Below the pieces are notes generated by a model. The model did no database searches. It was not told the DNA's origin and saw nothing but the letters and a program-made list of their open reading frames with translations. The position numbers were made by a program, and so were the translations under genes. DNA of 64,000 nt, taken from the NCBI GenBank assembly GCA_025594325.1, contig JANHCV010000001.1:3224001-3288000 (forward strand). Direction: 5' to 3'. This DNA comes from Blastocladiella emersonii ATCC 22665 (taxonomy: Eukaryota; Blastocladiomycota; Blastocladiomycetes; Blastocladiales; Blastocladiaceae). Below are positions 21,388-32,209 of this stretch, piece by piece; position 1 is the first letter of the stretch; every line of letters begins with the position of its first letter.

Positions 21388-22423
21388 ATTGCGATTCACC
21401 AGGGGGAAAACGAACTCGACACCCGATTTCGGTCGCGGGCTCGCGGCGGCGGCGGCCGGCGGCCGGCGACTGGTAAATACCCCGATCAGCCTTGGCCGGC
21501 GGCAAGGGACGCGGTCGCGGGCGGGCGGCGGGAGTCGTCCTCGCTCGTTCAAACTGACGAGTCAGGCAAAAAAAAATCCTTATCAACATTTCCTGTGATG
21601 GCGGCACACGTGGAGAGACGTCCCTGGCGCAGCCACGCCTGCGCCCACCCCGGTAGGGTTTGGATATGGCACGCAGGCGTAGGGGCGAGGTTTCGTCAAT
21701 CCAAAGCTAGCACCTAGGGACTACGCCGGCTCTGCCAACGTGCCTTGACCGTGGGAGAACCACCCAGCGCAATGCGGACGGGGCGCGCCGCGGCATGCGC
21801 GGATGCGAGGCGCCGGATGGGCGACTCGCGCGCGGCGCGTGGCGCGCGTGCGTCCACTGCACGTGGGTGGCGCAGCGCGTCTCCAGCCGTCCGTGCGCCC
21901 GGGTCCGGCAGCCGGCAATCTCCGTGATCCGTTGCCCACCAATTGGTGCAACTTTCATCACGAATCGTGCCAGCAGGGCGGCCGGGAACCGCCCGTGCTC
22001 GGCACCGGCGCACGCACACTCGGCATTCGAGTGAGAAATGATGATGCACCAAGCGTGGGTCCCGGGCGTCCAACTATTTATTTACTGCGGGGTGGAGGTG
22101 GGCATCGGTTCGCCCGTCCCTGCCCATGGGTGTGCGCGCGCGATCCACCCGTGGCGCGCGATGAAGAAGATTCCTCGGGGCCCACGCGGGCGGGCCCACG
22201 CGGCCCGCGCGCTCGGCTCGGGCCTCAGTCCGCCCCGTTCGATCGGAGCTCCCTGCCGAATCGCGAGCAAGGCAAGCTTTCGTGCCGCCGCACGCACGCG
22301 CGCGCCGCGCGTTTCCCCCAGATCGCGTCTTCCCCCGATCACGTCTCCCGTCGCGCCGCATACCCGAATCGCTCGTGCGCGCGCCGGCAGTAGAACATGG
22401 CATGGCGCACACGGCGCGACCCT

Positions 22424-22478
22424 GCCCATGGACCACGACCCTGCCCATGGACCACGACCCTGCCCATGGACCACGACC
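22424..22478 (+). repeat. 18-bp tandem repeat, three copies
   Basis: The unit ccatggaccacgaccctg is repeated about three times and then grades into catggc repeats. It lies just past the 3' end of the left-arm gene and is mirrored at about 30099-30153 in the right arm. Confidence 0.85.
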
Positions 22479-22632
22479 ATGACCATGGCCATGGCCATGA
22501 TCATGCCAAACTGAACGAGTCCATCGCATCGCTCTACACACACTCGCTTCTATTTCTCTTCGTTACTCCTGCTCCTACTCTTCTACCCCCACTCTCCTAC
22601 GCGCGGCGCAAGTCGCCCGCCGACGCCTGCCG

Positions 22633-25477
22633 CTACGCCTTGTGCCACCGCTGCGCCAGATCGCGCATCGCCGCGGCGATCACGTTGCGCTCGCCCTCGG
22701 ACCACTCGCTGTGCTCGAGGACCGCGGACTCGACCATGTCCATGTCGACCATGCACAGCGCGACGAGGGTCCGGACGGCCGCGTCCGCCGTCCCCAGACA
22801 CTCGCTGCAGCTGCGCCGGGCGGGACCGTCGTGGACCTCGCCGACCTCGTCGTCCTTGTCGCTGCCGCCGCTGCCGTGAGCGTGAGCGTGAGCGTGAGCG
22901 TGAGCGCGAGCGTGCACGTCGTCGCCGGCCTCGTCGACCTTGCGCTGCTGCTGCTGCTGCTGGAGCTTGGACTGGAGCCACCCGCCCTCCCAGTGGCGGT
23001 CGATGAACCGCGCGATCGCGACCTTGCCGCGCTTGGGCAGGCGCTTGAGGTTGCCCATGGCCTCGCACACGGCCATGATCACCGCCCACATGCCCTCGAA
23101 CCAAACTTGGCCGTCCTGCAGGTCGCACGACGACGACGCGCACGCAGCCGCGCAGTCGCCCGGCGTGCGGCGGGTCGGCTTGGGCAGCTTGGCGCGCGTG
23201 TGACCCACGCCGTCGCCCGCGCCGTACTGCGCCTCGAGCATGGTCGCGAACACGACGAGCAGCAGCGGCGTGTCGTCCTCGAACACGGTCTCGGCGCCTG
23301 CGGCGCGGATCATGGTGAGGAAGCGCTCGCGCGCGTCCAGGTCCTGCCGCCCGTCGCGGCCGCGGCCGCTCGCGAGCACCCCGAACGCCCACGACGCCTG
23401 CGGGTCCGCCATGACGGACTCGATCGCCTTCTTGATCTCCTCGGGCGGCGCGGTGCGGCCGACGTTGACGCCGACGACGCCGAGGAGCGGCGACAGGACC
23501 ACGGCCATGATGTCGGCCGGGTTCGCCACGGGCTCCGGGACACTGAGCACAGCCACCACCGCCGCCGCCAGGTCCGCGTCAAAGACGAGGGCGCCGATCG
23601 ACGTCACCGTGGTGCTCCACAGCGCGCCGCCAGCGTCGCGCGTGAATGCGGCGTCGTTCCGCCGGACGCCGTCGCGCAGCGAGGCGAGCAGCTGCTGGCC
23701 CAGGAGCGGCAGAGACGCGCGGCGGTCGACGCCGTTGCTGGCCGCCATGCCCGCAACCTCGTTCTCGACGGCAGCTTGCCCGATGGCCACGGCAAAGGCT
23801 ACGGTTCGGGCGGGAGGCGTCGTGGCGTTAGTCGGGTGGTCGCCCCAAGGAGCACAGGAGGGAGGCGCGGGAAGATACGGACCACGGGCGAGGATGGCGT
23901 GCTTGAGCTCGGGCGAGGCCTCGCCGTTGACCTCAGCCCAGAAGCGCGGGGCTGCGTTGCGGAACAGGTCGAGGAAGAGGGCGAACGCGTTCTCGGGCTC
24001 GCGCTCGACCCATTCCTGCTTGGCCGACACGGCGTCGACCAGCGACCGCGTTGCGACGCGGAGGCACAGGTCGTAGACGCGGGCGAACGCGTGCGCGTTG
24101 GTGGCGGCGCCGGGGCCGCCGGCGGCGGCGGCGGCCCTGCACACGCGGACGTAGTCGTCGTACCCGTAGCCGAGGACGCGGGCCGTGCAGCGCACCACCT
24201 CTTTATCCGACGCGAGCGTGTCCTCGACGAACCGGATCTCGGCAGGGTCGAGCGGGGCGAGGAAGGTTGCCGCCACCGCGTGGCTCTCGGTCAGGATCTC
24301 GCACAGGATCCGCGGCGTTGGGCGTGCGACGTTGAGCGGGCCGCCGAGCAGCTGGAGCGCGCTGATCGGGCACGGGTGGAAGCTCGCGCCGCGTTCCCGG
24401 GCCCGGTTGGCGATCGCGGCCCGGGCCGCCTTGTACAGGGCGTGCGGCGGGATCGGGGCCACGAGGATGCGCCGCTGCCACCACGGGTTCGTCAGCACGA
24501 CGTGGAGGACGCGCTGGGTCGCCTCGTTGAGCGGCAGCGCAATGGCGTCGTTGGCGAGGGTGTTGGGCGGTGCGGCGAAGAGGTTGGTGACGGTGTTGGG
24601 CTGCACTGCGACGAGGTTGGCGAGGGCGTTGCAGACCCACAGCATCGGGTGCGGGTGTGGGGGAGCGAGGATGGCGGCGGGGAGGAGCGTGGGGAGGAGC
24701 GTGGGGAGGAGCGTGGGGAGGAGCGTGGGGAGGAGCGTGGGGAGGAGCGTGGCGAGGGCCTCGGCCGCCGCGTCGTTGGACGAGAGCACGGCGGTAATGG
24801 CGAGGGCCTCGGGGAGGAGCCAGACACCGCACAGGCGCATGTTGGCGATGGCGGGGACGTGGCGCGTGAGCTCGACCAAGAGGTCCGGGACGCGGTGGCC
24901 CTGGTCGGGGTACAGGACCGCGGCCGCGGCCGTGAGCATGGTCAGCGCCACGGCGGCGCGCGAGCGCGTGGTGAGGCCCTGGATCGCGCCCGTGAGCGCC
25001 GGCGATACTGCCGCGTCGCTGGCGGCGAAGATGCCCTTGCGGACGGCGTCGGGCAGGGCGGCGAGCGCGAGCACGTCGTCGATGGCGTGGCCGAAGACGG
25101 CCGTGGTGGCGGGGGACATGACGGCGGCCGCCGGGTTGTGCGGCAGCAGCGAGAGACGCGCGAGCTCGAAGCGGCCGATCGCTTCGTAGAGGACGCGGTG
25201 GTGGGCGAGGAGCGCGGGCGGGATGCGCGGGTGCGTGCAGCCCGCCTTGAGGAAGCGGAGCAGGATGCGCATGGCGGGGAGGGAGGCGAGTGGCGGGGGC
25301 GGGGGTGCCGTGGGCGCGGGGTTCGGGAGGCACGTTTCCGCGCCGGCCGCCGCGCGGGCGAGAGCGGCCTCGATGGCCGAGGTGCCGGCGACGAGCGCGC
25401 GGGCCATCCACGTGCTGTGCCGGGCCGCGGTGAGGTGGCGGAACAGGTGGCGCGACGCGGCGGGGACGGCCGGGCTC
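22633..25477 (-). pseudogene. Left-arm copy of the novel large protein gene, lacking the F-box-like start
   Basis: From 25477 inwards to the stop at 22633 the reading frame equals the right-arm gene residue for residue. Upstream of 25477 the two copies differ. The short shared block around 25560 (gaccttcaacgcgctgcc in the right copy, one base changed here) has lost its ATG and is out of frame with the body, so the F-box-like segment of the right copy is absent. The frame continues open to 25695 only with an unrelated Arg/Pro-rich sequence. A different first exon could still rescue it, but none is visible. This copy is probably 5'-truncated. Confidence 0.6.
24680..24752 (+). repeat. 12-bp tandem repeat, six copies, in the left-arm gene
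   Basis: Units of gggaggagcgtg encode repeated TLLP on the minus strand. The mirror is at 27825-27897. The copy number is the same in both arms, although such repeats usually drift quickly. Confidence 0.9.
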
Positions 25478-27099
25478 GCACTTGGCGGCGTGGATGAAGC
25501 GCGGCGTGGACGAAGCGCGCGAGCCGCGTGTTGAGCGGGATTGCGGGGAATCCGGGCAGCGCGTTGAAGGTGATGGACGGGGGGGTCGCCCACGCCGGGG
25601 TCGACGTGGTGCGCGGGGTCGCGATCGGCGAAGGCCAGCTGTGGCCGTGGCCGTGGCCGTGGCCGTGTCTCCGGGGTGCGTCGTGCACCCGTCATGGCCG
25701 GTTTACTACAACGAGGCGTGCGCGCGTCGAGTCAGGGTCCGTTTTTGGCGACGAGCGGCGGCCCGCTCGCGCGCGCGAGGCGCGTACCACCACCAGCGCG
25801 TGCCCGCGTCAGCCGGGCGGATCGCGAGCAGGTCGAGCACGGCCGTCAGGTTGAGCGCCAGCGCCGACAGCTTGCGGGGCGACGTGAACGAGTCAACGAG
25901 GGCGAGGGCGGCGGGGACGAGGACAGCGGCGGCGGCCGCGCACGTCGAGCGCGCCGCCATGGTGGCCGTTGCACACGCGCGGTGGTGGCCATGTCGCACG
26001 TCAGCAGGCGCACCTCGGCGTCTCGGCGGGGTGGGGCGTGTCTCGGCGGGGTGACGGTGCAGAGGCGGCCGTGTCTCAGCGCCGGGGTGGCGACGCCGCC
26101 GCCGCGCGACGGGCGGCCGCGGGCCAGCGGTGCGGATGGTGATGCATTGCGCCGAGTCGGGCGTGGCGAGATTGGTCTGGGCTGATGGGCGTTGTCGTCG
26201 TCGTCACCGTCGCCGTGCGTGCGTGCGGAGCGGCGGCGCGAGTGGGAAGCTCGTCTCGGCGCCACGCATGACAGGCTTGACGCGTTTTTCTCTGCCAAGC
26301 ACGTGGGCGTGAACAGCGCGCAGCACGCGCAGCACGCGCGTGACCCCCACCTGCCTCCCCTGCCTTCCCACCTGCCCACCCGCGGAAAGCGGCCCGAACC
26401 GAAAAATCCGTGTCCCCCGTCCGCCCGCGCCCGCCCGCTCGGAAATGGTCTCGCGGCGTCGCGCCGCGCCGCGTCACGCTGCGTCAGGGATGATGCGACC
26501 AGTGATTTCCGCTCCCGATGCGGCCCGCGCACTCGACTCGACGACGGCCGGCGGGCTGGCAGGCGGGTGCCTCCCACCACCGCGGCCGCCGCACGCCGCC
26601 GCGCCAGAGCGGGGATGTAATATTATAACGTTGCTCATGTCCGAACCAGCGGCATGGCCAGCACCGCCAGCAGCGAGCGGCGATGCGGCCGCCGCGCGCG
26701 CGTGTGTCTCGCACCACCACCACCGCCGCCGCCGCCGCCACCCGCGCAACAGCCAGCCGGCAGGCGCCCGTAATATTCGGGCCCTGATCACACTCGCTCG
26801 CACCACGCCGCGCGACGCGAACCTGGCTGCTCACTCCTCCCCCCTCGCTCTCGTCAACCTCCCCACTCTCCCTCCCCGTTGCAGTTGCACCGATCGCCCT
26901 CGACTCGTCCGCGTCTCAGACTAGTCATTGTCGACGCGCGCATCCGCTCCCGCCCACGTACGGCCCACGCGCCGCCGACCATGCCGCACCACCACCACAC
27001 GCAGCAGCAGCCGCCGTCGCCACCGCACGGCGGCTTGTCCATGACCTTCAACGCGCTGCCCGACGAGATCCGCGAGCGCGTGCTCGACCTCGCCCGTGC
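25478..27099. other. Spacer of Palindrome 1 (1.62 kb)
   Basis: Unique sequence between the arms, very GC-rich, with one AT-rich patch near 26617-26640. It must contain the promoter of the right-arm gene. A minus-strand frame ending at 25706 with an ATG at 25961 could encode a hydrophobic N-terminus of a small protein but has no other support. Confidence 0.6.
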
Positions 27100-29944
27100 G
27101 AGCCCGGCCGTCCCCGCCGCGTCGCGCCACCTGTTCCGCCACCTCACCGCGGCCCGGCACAGCACGTGGATGGCCCGCGCGCTCGTCGCCGGCACCTCGG
27201 CCATCGAGGCCGCTCTCGCCCGCGCGGCGGCCGGCGCGGAAACGTGCCTCCCGAACCCCGCGCCCACGGCACCCCCGCCCCCGCCACTCGCCTCCCTCCC
27301 CGCCATGCGCATCCTGCTCCGCTTCCTCAAGGCGGGCTGCACGCACCCGCGCATCCCGCCCGCGCTCCTCGCCCACCACCGCGTCCTCTACGAAGCGATC
27401 GGCCGCTTCGAGCTCGCGCGTCTCTCGCTGCTGCCGCACAACCCGGCGGCCGCCGTCATGTCCCCCGCCACCACGGCCGTCTTCGGCCACGCCATCGACG
27501 ACGTGCTCGCGCTCGCCGCCCTGCCCGACGCCGTCCGCAAGGGCATCTTCGCCGCCAGCGACGCGGCAGTATCGCCGGCGCTCACGGGCGCGATCCAGGG
27601 CCTCACCACGCGCTCGCGCGCCGCCGTGGCGCTGACCATGCTCACGGCCGCGGCCGCGGTCCTGTACCCCGACCAGGGCCACCGCGTCCCGGACCTCTTG
27701 GTCGAGCTCACGCGCCACGTCCCCGCCATCGCCAACATGCGCCTGTGCGGTGTCTGGCTCCTCCCCGAGGCCCTCGCCATTACCGCCGTGCTCTCGTCCA
27801 ACGACGCGGCGGCCGAGGCCCTCGCCACGCTCCTCCCCACGCTCCTCCCCACGCTCCTCCCCACGCTCCTCCCCACGCTCCTCCCCACGCTCCTCCCCGC
27901 CGCCATCCTCGCTCCCCCACACCCGCACCCGATGCTGTGGGTCTGCAACGCCCTCGCCAACCTCGTCGCAGTGCAGCCCAACACCGTCACCAACCTCTTC
28001 GCCGCACCGCCCAACACCCTCGCCAACGACGCCATTGCGCTGCCGCTCAACGAGGCGACCCAGCGCGTCCTCCACGTCGTGCTGACGAACCCGTGGTGGC
28101 AGCGGCGCATCCTCGTGGCCCCGATCCCGCCGCACGCCCTGTACAAGGCGGCCCGGGCCGCGATCGCCAACCGGGCCCGGGAACGCGGCGCGAGCTTCCA
28201 CCCGTGCCCGATCAGCGCGCTCCAGCTGCTCGGCGGCCCGCTCAACGTCGCACGCCCAACGCCGCGGATCCTGTGCGAGATCCTGACCGAGAGCCACGCG
28301 GTGGCGGCAACCTTCCTCGCCCCGCTCGACCCTGCCGAGATCCGGTTCGTCGAGGACACGCTCGCGTCGGATAAAGAGGTGGTGCGCTGCACGGCCCGCG
28401 TCCTCGGCTACGGGTACGACGACTACGTCCGCGTGTGCAGGGCCGCCGCCGCCGCCGGCGGCCCCGGCGCCGCCACCAACGCGCACGCGTTCGCCCGCGT
28501 CTACGACCTGTGCCTCCGCGTCGCAACGCGGTCGCTGGTCGACGCCGTGTCGGCCAAGCAGGAATGGGTCGAGCGCGAGCCCGAGAACGCGTTCGCCCTC
28601 TTCCTCGACCTGTTCCGCAACGCAGCCCCGCGCTTCTGGGCTGAGGTCAACGGCGAGGCCTCGCCCGAGCTCAAGCACGCCATCCTCGCCCGTGGTCCGT
28701 ATCTTCCCGCGCCTCCCTCCTGTGCTCCTTGGGGCGACCACCCGACTAACGCCACGACGCCTCCCGCCCGAACCGTAGCCTTTGCCGTGGCCATCGGGCA
28801 AGCTGCCGTCGAGAACGAGGTTGCGGGCATGGCGGCCAGCAACGGCGTCGACCGCCGCGCGTCTCTGCCGCTCCTGGGCCAGCAGCTGCTCGCCTCGCTG
28901 CGCGACGGCGTCCGGCGGAACGACGCCGCATTCACGCGCGACGCTGGCGGCGCGCTGTGGAGCACCACGGTGACGTCGATCGGCGCCCTCGTCTTTGACG
29001 CGGACCTGGCGGCGGCGGTGGTGGCTGTGCTCAGTGTCCCGGAGCCCGTGGCGAACCCGGCCGACATCATGGCCGTGGTCCTGTCGCCGCTCCTCGGCGT
29101 CGTCGGCGTCAACGTCGGCCGCACCGCGCCGCCCGAGGAGATCAAGAAGGCGATCGAGTCCGTCATGGCGGACCCGCAGGCGTCGTGGGCGTTCGGGGTG
29201 CTCGCGAGCGGCCGCGGCCGCGACGGGCGGCAGGACCTGGACGCGCGCGAGCGCTTCCTCACCATGATCCGCGCCGCAGGCGCCGAGACCGTGTTCGAGG
29301 ACGACACGCCGCTGCTGCTCGTCGTGTTCGCGACCATGCTCGAGGCGCAGTACGGCGCGGGCGACGGCGTGGGTCACACGCGCGCCAAGCTGCCCAAGCC
29401 GACCCGCCGCACGCCGGGCGACTGCGCGGCTGCGTGCGCGTCGTCGTCGTGCGACCTGCAGGACGGCCAAGTTTGGTTCGAGGGCATGTGGGCGGTGATC
29501 ATGGCCGTGTGCGAGGCCATGGGCAACCTCAAGCGCCTGCCCAAGCGCGGCAAGGTCGCGATCGCGCGGTTCATCGACCGCCACTGGGAGGGCGGGTGGC
29601 TCCAGTCCAAGCTCCAGCAGCAGCAGCAGCAGCGCAAGGTCGACGAGGCCGGCGACGACGTGCACGCTCGCGCTCACGCTCACGCTCACGCTCACGCTCA
29701 CGGCAGCGGCGGCAGCGACAAGGACGACGAGGTCGGCGAGGTCCACGACGGTCCCGCCCGGCGCAGCTGCAGCGAGTGTCTGGGGACGGCGGACGCGGCC
29801 GTCCGGACCCTCGTCGCGCTGTGCATGGTCGACATGGACATGGTCGAGTCCGCGGTCCTCGAGCACAGCGAGTGGTCCGAGGGCGAGCGCAACGTGATCG
29901 CCGCGGCGATGCGCGATCTGGCGCAGCGGTGGCACAAGGCGTAG
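26981..29944 (+). CDS. Novel 987-residue protein with F-box-like N-terminus (intact right-arm copy)
   Basis: Single open exon from the ATG at 26981 to 29944. After a His/Gln/Pro start, residues 24-40 read TFNALPDEIRERVLDLA, an F-box-like L-P-x-E-I..V-L pattern. The body is long, alpha-helical looking and rich in Ala/Leu, reminiscent of a HEAT-like solenoid, but I cannot name a family. Low-complexity inserts include six TLLP units near residues 282-305, a Gln run and an HA repeat near 890. The C-terminus is helical (EGERNVIAAAMRDLAQRW). If the F-box is real the protein would recruit a substrate to an SCF ubiquitin ligase. The gene is transcribed outwards from the palindrome centre. Confidence 0.6.
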   Translation: MPHHHHTQQQPPSPPHGGLSMTFNALPDEIRERVLDLARASPAVPAASRHLFRHLTAARHSTWMARALVAGTSAIEAALARAAAGAETCLPNPAPTAPPPPPLASLPAMRILLRFLKAGCTHPRIPPALLAHHRVLYEAIGRFELARLSLLPHNPAAAVMSPATTAVFGHAIDDVLALAALPDAVRKGIFAASDAAVSPALTGAIQGLTTRSRAAVALTMLTAAAAVLYPDQGHRVPDLLVELTRHVPAIANMRLCGVWLLPEALAITAVLSSNDAAAEALATLLPTLLPTLLPTLLPTLLPTLLPAAILAPPHPHPMLWVCNALANLVAVQPNTVTNLFAAPPNTLANDAIALPLNEATQRVLHVVLTNPWWQRRILVAPIPPHALYKAARAAIANRARERGASFHPCPISALQLLGGPLNVARPTPRILCEILTESHAVAATFLAPLDPAEIRFVEDTLASDKEVVRCTARVLGYGYDDYVRVCRAAAAAGGPGAATNAHAFARVYDLCLRVATRSLVDAVSAKQEWVEREPENAFALFLDLFRNAAPRFWAEVNGEASPELKHAILARGPYLPAPPSCAPWGDHPTNATTPPARTVAFAVAIGQAAVENEVAGMAASNGVDRRASLPLLGQQLLASLRDGVRRNDAAFTRDAGGALWSTTVTSIGALVFDADLAAAVVAVLSVPEPVANPADIMAVVLSPLLGVVGVNVGRTAPPEEIKKAIESVMADPQASWAFGVLASGRGRDGRQDLDARERFLTMIRAAGAETVFEDDTPLLLVVFATMLEAQYGAGDGVGHTRAKLPKPTRRTPGDCAAACASSSCDLQDGQVWFEGMWAVIMAVCEAMGNLKRLPKRGKVAIARFIDRHWEGGWLQSKLQQQQQQRKVDEAGDDVHARAHAHAHAHAHGSGGSDKDDEVGEVHDGPARRSCSECLGTADAAVRTLVALCMVDMDMVESAVLEHSEWSEGERNVIAAAMRDLAQRWHKA

Positions 29945-31189
29945 CGGCAGGCGTCGGCGGGCGACTTGCGCCGCGCGTAGGAGAGTGGGGGTAGAAGAGT
30001 AGGAGCAGGAGTAACGAAGAGAAATAGAAGCGAGTGTGTGTAGAGCGATGCGATGGACTCGTTCAGTTTGGCATGATCATGGCCATGGCCATGGTCATGG
30101 TCGTGGTCCATGGGCAGGGTCGTGGTCCATGGGCAGGGTCGTGGTCCATGGGCAGGGTCGCGCCGTGTGCGCCATGCCATGTTCTACTGCCGGCGCGCGC
30201 ACGAGCGATTCGGGTATGCGGCGCGACGGGAGACGTGATCGGGGGAAGACGCGATCTGGGGGAAACGCGCGGCGCGCGCGTGCGTGCGGCGGCACGAAAG
30301 CTTGCCTTGCTCGCGATTCGGCAGGGAGCTCCGATCGAACGGGGCGGACTGAGGCCCGAGCCGAGCGCGCGGGCCGCGTGGGCCCGCCCGCGTGGGCCCC
30401 GAGGAATCTTCTTCATCGCGCGCCACGGGTGGATCGCGCGCGCACACCCATGGGCAGGGACGGGCGAACCGATGCCCACCTCCACCCCGCAGTAAATAAA
30501 TAGTTGGACGCCCGGGACCCACGCTTGGTGCATCATCATTTCTCACTCGAATGCCGAGTGTGCGTGCGCCGGTGCCGAGCACGGGCGGTTCCCGGCCGCC
30601 CTGCTGGCACGATTCGTGATGAAAGTTGCACCAATTGGTGGGCAACGGATCACGGAGATTGCCGGCTGCCGGACCCGGGCGCACGGACGGCTGGAGACGC
30701 GCTGCGCCACCCACGTGCAGTGGACGCACGCGCGCCACGCGCCGCGCGCGAGTCGCCCATCCGGCGCCTCGCATCCGCGCATGCCGCGGCGCGCCCCGTC
30801 CGCATTGCGCTGGGTGGTTCTCCCACGGTCAAGGCACGTTGGCAGAGCCGGCGTAGTCCCTAGGTGCTAGCTTTGGATTGACGAAACCTCGCCCCTACGC
30901 CTGCGTGCCATATCCAAACCCTACCGGGGTGGGCGCAGGCGTGGCTGCGCCAGGGACGTCTCTCCACGTGTGCCGCCATCACAGGAAATGTTGATAAGGA
31001 TTTTTTTTTGCCTGACTCGTCAGTTTGAACGAGCGAGGACGACTCCCGCCGCCCGCCCGCGACCGCGTCCCTTGCCGCCGGCCAAGGCTGATCGGGGTAT
31101 TTACCAGTCGCCGGCCGCCGGCCGCCGCCGCCGCGAGCCCGCGACCGAAATCGGGTGTCGAGTTCGTTTTCCCCCTGGTGAATCGCCAT
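27100..31189 (+). repeat. Palindrome 1, right arm (about 4.09 kb)
   Basis: Inverted partner of 21388-25477. Its outer end at 31189-31195 meets a copied piece of the SH3-protein gene without any unique DNA in between. Confidence 0.95.
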
Positions 31190-31194
31190 GCTCT
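29945..31194. other. Non-coding outer part of Palindrome 1, right arm
   Basis: 1.25 kb with no gene seen; mirror of 21388-22632. Holds the 18-bp tandem repeats and several long antisense-type open frames typical of high-GC DNA. Confidence 0.5.
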
Positions 31195-31958
31195 GCGGAT
31201 CCCGATACGGAGCTACGGTTCGACGAAAGCAACGACTGCCGCGTCGCGCACCGTGCCCGTGCTTTCAATGTCCGTCGGATCACCGAACCGTGACACGATG
31301 CCCTTCCCAAGCTCCTGCGAGACGGCCGGGTCGAGGTGCAGTGTCGGCGCTGGCGGCGAAGCGGGTGTCGCGGGTCCGCGCCCGCGCGACGTCGATGTCC
31401 GTGGAGAATCTTGCGACCTTGACCCCGGCGTCACGGGCGAGTACAGGTCCCCGGCCGCCGCGGCCTCGTCGGCCACGTCGTTGCTGAGCCGGCGCCGCGA
31501 GTAGCCCTTGCCCGCGCTGCGCCGCCGCCGCATCCACCACCACGCGGTCGCGGCGGCGCAGATCAGGACCAGACCGCCCACGGAGCCGAGGATCGCGGCG
31601 AGCGTGCCCGAGTTCATCCCGGTCGCGCCGGCTTCGCCGAGACCATTGGCCGACACGGCGGTCGCGGTGGCGGCACTCGTAGGTCGCGCAGCGATGGTCG
31701 ACGTCGCGGTCGGGCACGGGAACTTGGCCTTGTCGGCAGCCGCGCACTTGCAGCCGATGGTCGCGGGACGCGCGAAGCCTACGCGGCGAGCTCGATGGGT
31801 CAGCGCCGTTCAAACTCGCGCCACGGCTGAACGAACGAACGAACGCACCACACGTCGCCGCCTCGACTTTGCTCGCGTCGATGCACGCGGTCGCGTTGGA
31901 CGACGCGGCGCCGCACGCGTTCCTGATCCACTCGACGCCGTCGCCCGCGCACTTGACG
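31195..31958 (-). pseudogene. Copied fragment of the membrane SH3-protein gene
   Basis: Direct-orientation copy of about 51338-52080. From 31310 to 31958 it is essentially identical to the source, including the intron between exons 2 and 3 and the transmembrane segment. From 31195 to 31310 it is clearly diverged, with small indels, and the frame ends early at 31213 so the SH3 domain is missing. The other end stops inside exon 2 of the source, where it is fused to a VPS39 fragment. It cannot encode the full protein. Confidence 0.9.
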
Positions 31959-31960
31959 CC

Positions 31961-32205
31961 TCGATGCGGCAGTCCTGCACAAACTCAAGCGCCGCGGCCG
32001 GGTCGACCTTGAACACCCACCCGAGGTACCTGAACACGATCGGGTTGTGCTCGGGCGACCCGTCGAGCTTGTACAGGTACGACAGCAGCGCGCGCGGGCC
32101 CGACAGCGAGCTCGTGGTGCCCTCCATCGCCTTGATGCAGTAGTGATCGAATCTCGCGTCAGTCAGTCAGTCACGGCCACGGAAAGCACACGCGCTCACG
32201 GTGGC
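31961..32205 (-). pseudogene. Copied fragment of the VPS39 gene (middle part)
   Basis: Direct-orientation copy of about 61268-61515: the start of the fourth VPS39 exon (MEGTTSSLSGPRALLSYL...) and part of the preceding intron. It differs from the source at scattered bases and the intron is partly replaced. It is fused at 31958-31961 to the SH3-gene fragment and ends where Palindrome 2 begins. Confidence 0.9.
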
Positions 32206-32209
32206 CGGG

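Larger units (their letters stand above)
21388..25477 (-). repeat. Palindrome 1, left arm (about 4.09 kb)
   Basis: Each position x pairs with 52577-x in the right arm. Encoded proteins in all frames are the same in both arms wherever I compared them, including intergenic DNA, so identity is near 100 percent. The outer edge is sharp: beyond gcagagcat the flanks are unrelated. At the inner edge the homology fades over about 90 bp. Contains a 987-residue-type gene plus about 1.2 kb of downstream non-coding DNA with two short tandem repeats. Confidence 0.95.

Noticed and set aside
22642-25497. 951-codon plus-strand open frame opposite the left-arm gene of Palindrome 1, and its mirror at 26921-29935
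   Set aside because: Both are antisense shadows of the large protein gene with the same biased composition.
25706-25961. Small hydrophobic protein on the minus strand in the Palindrome 1 spacer
   Set aside because: An ATG and a signal-like start exist, but the rest is basic low-complexity sequence and it overlaps the presumed upstream region; support is too weak.
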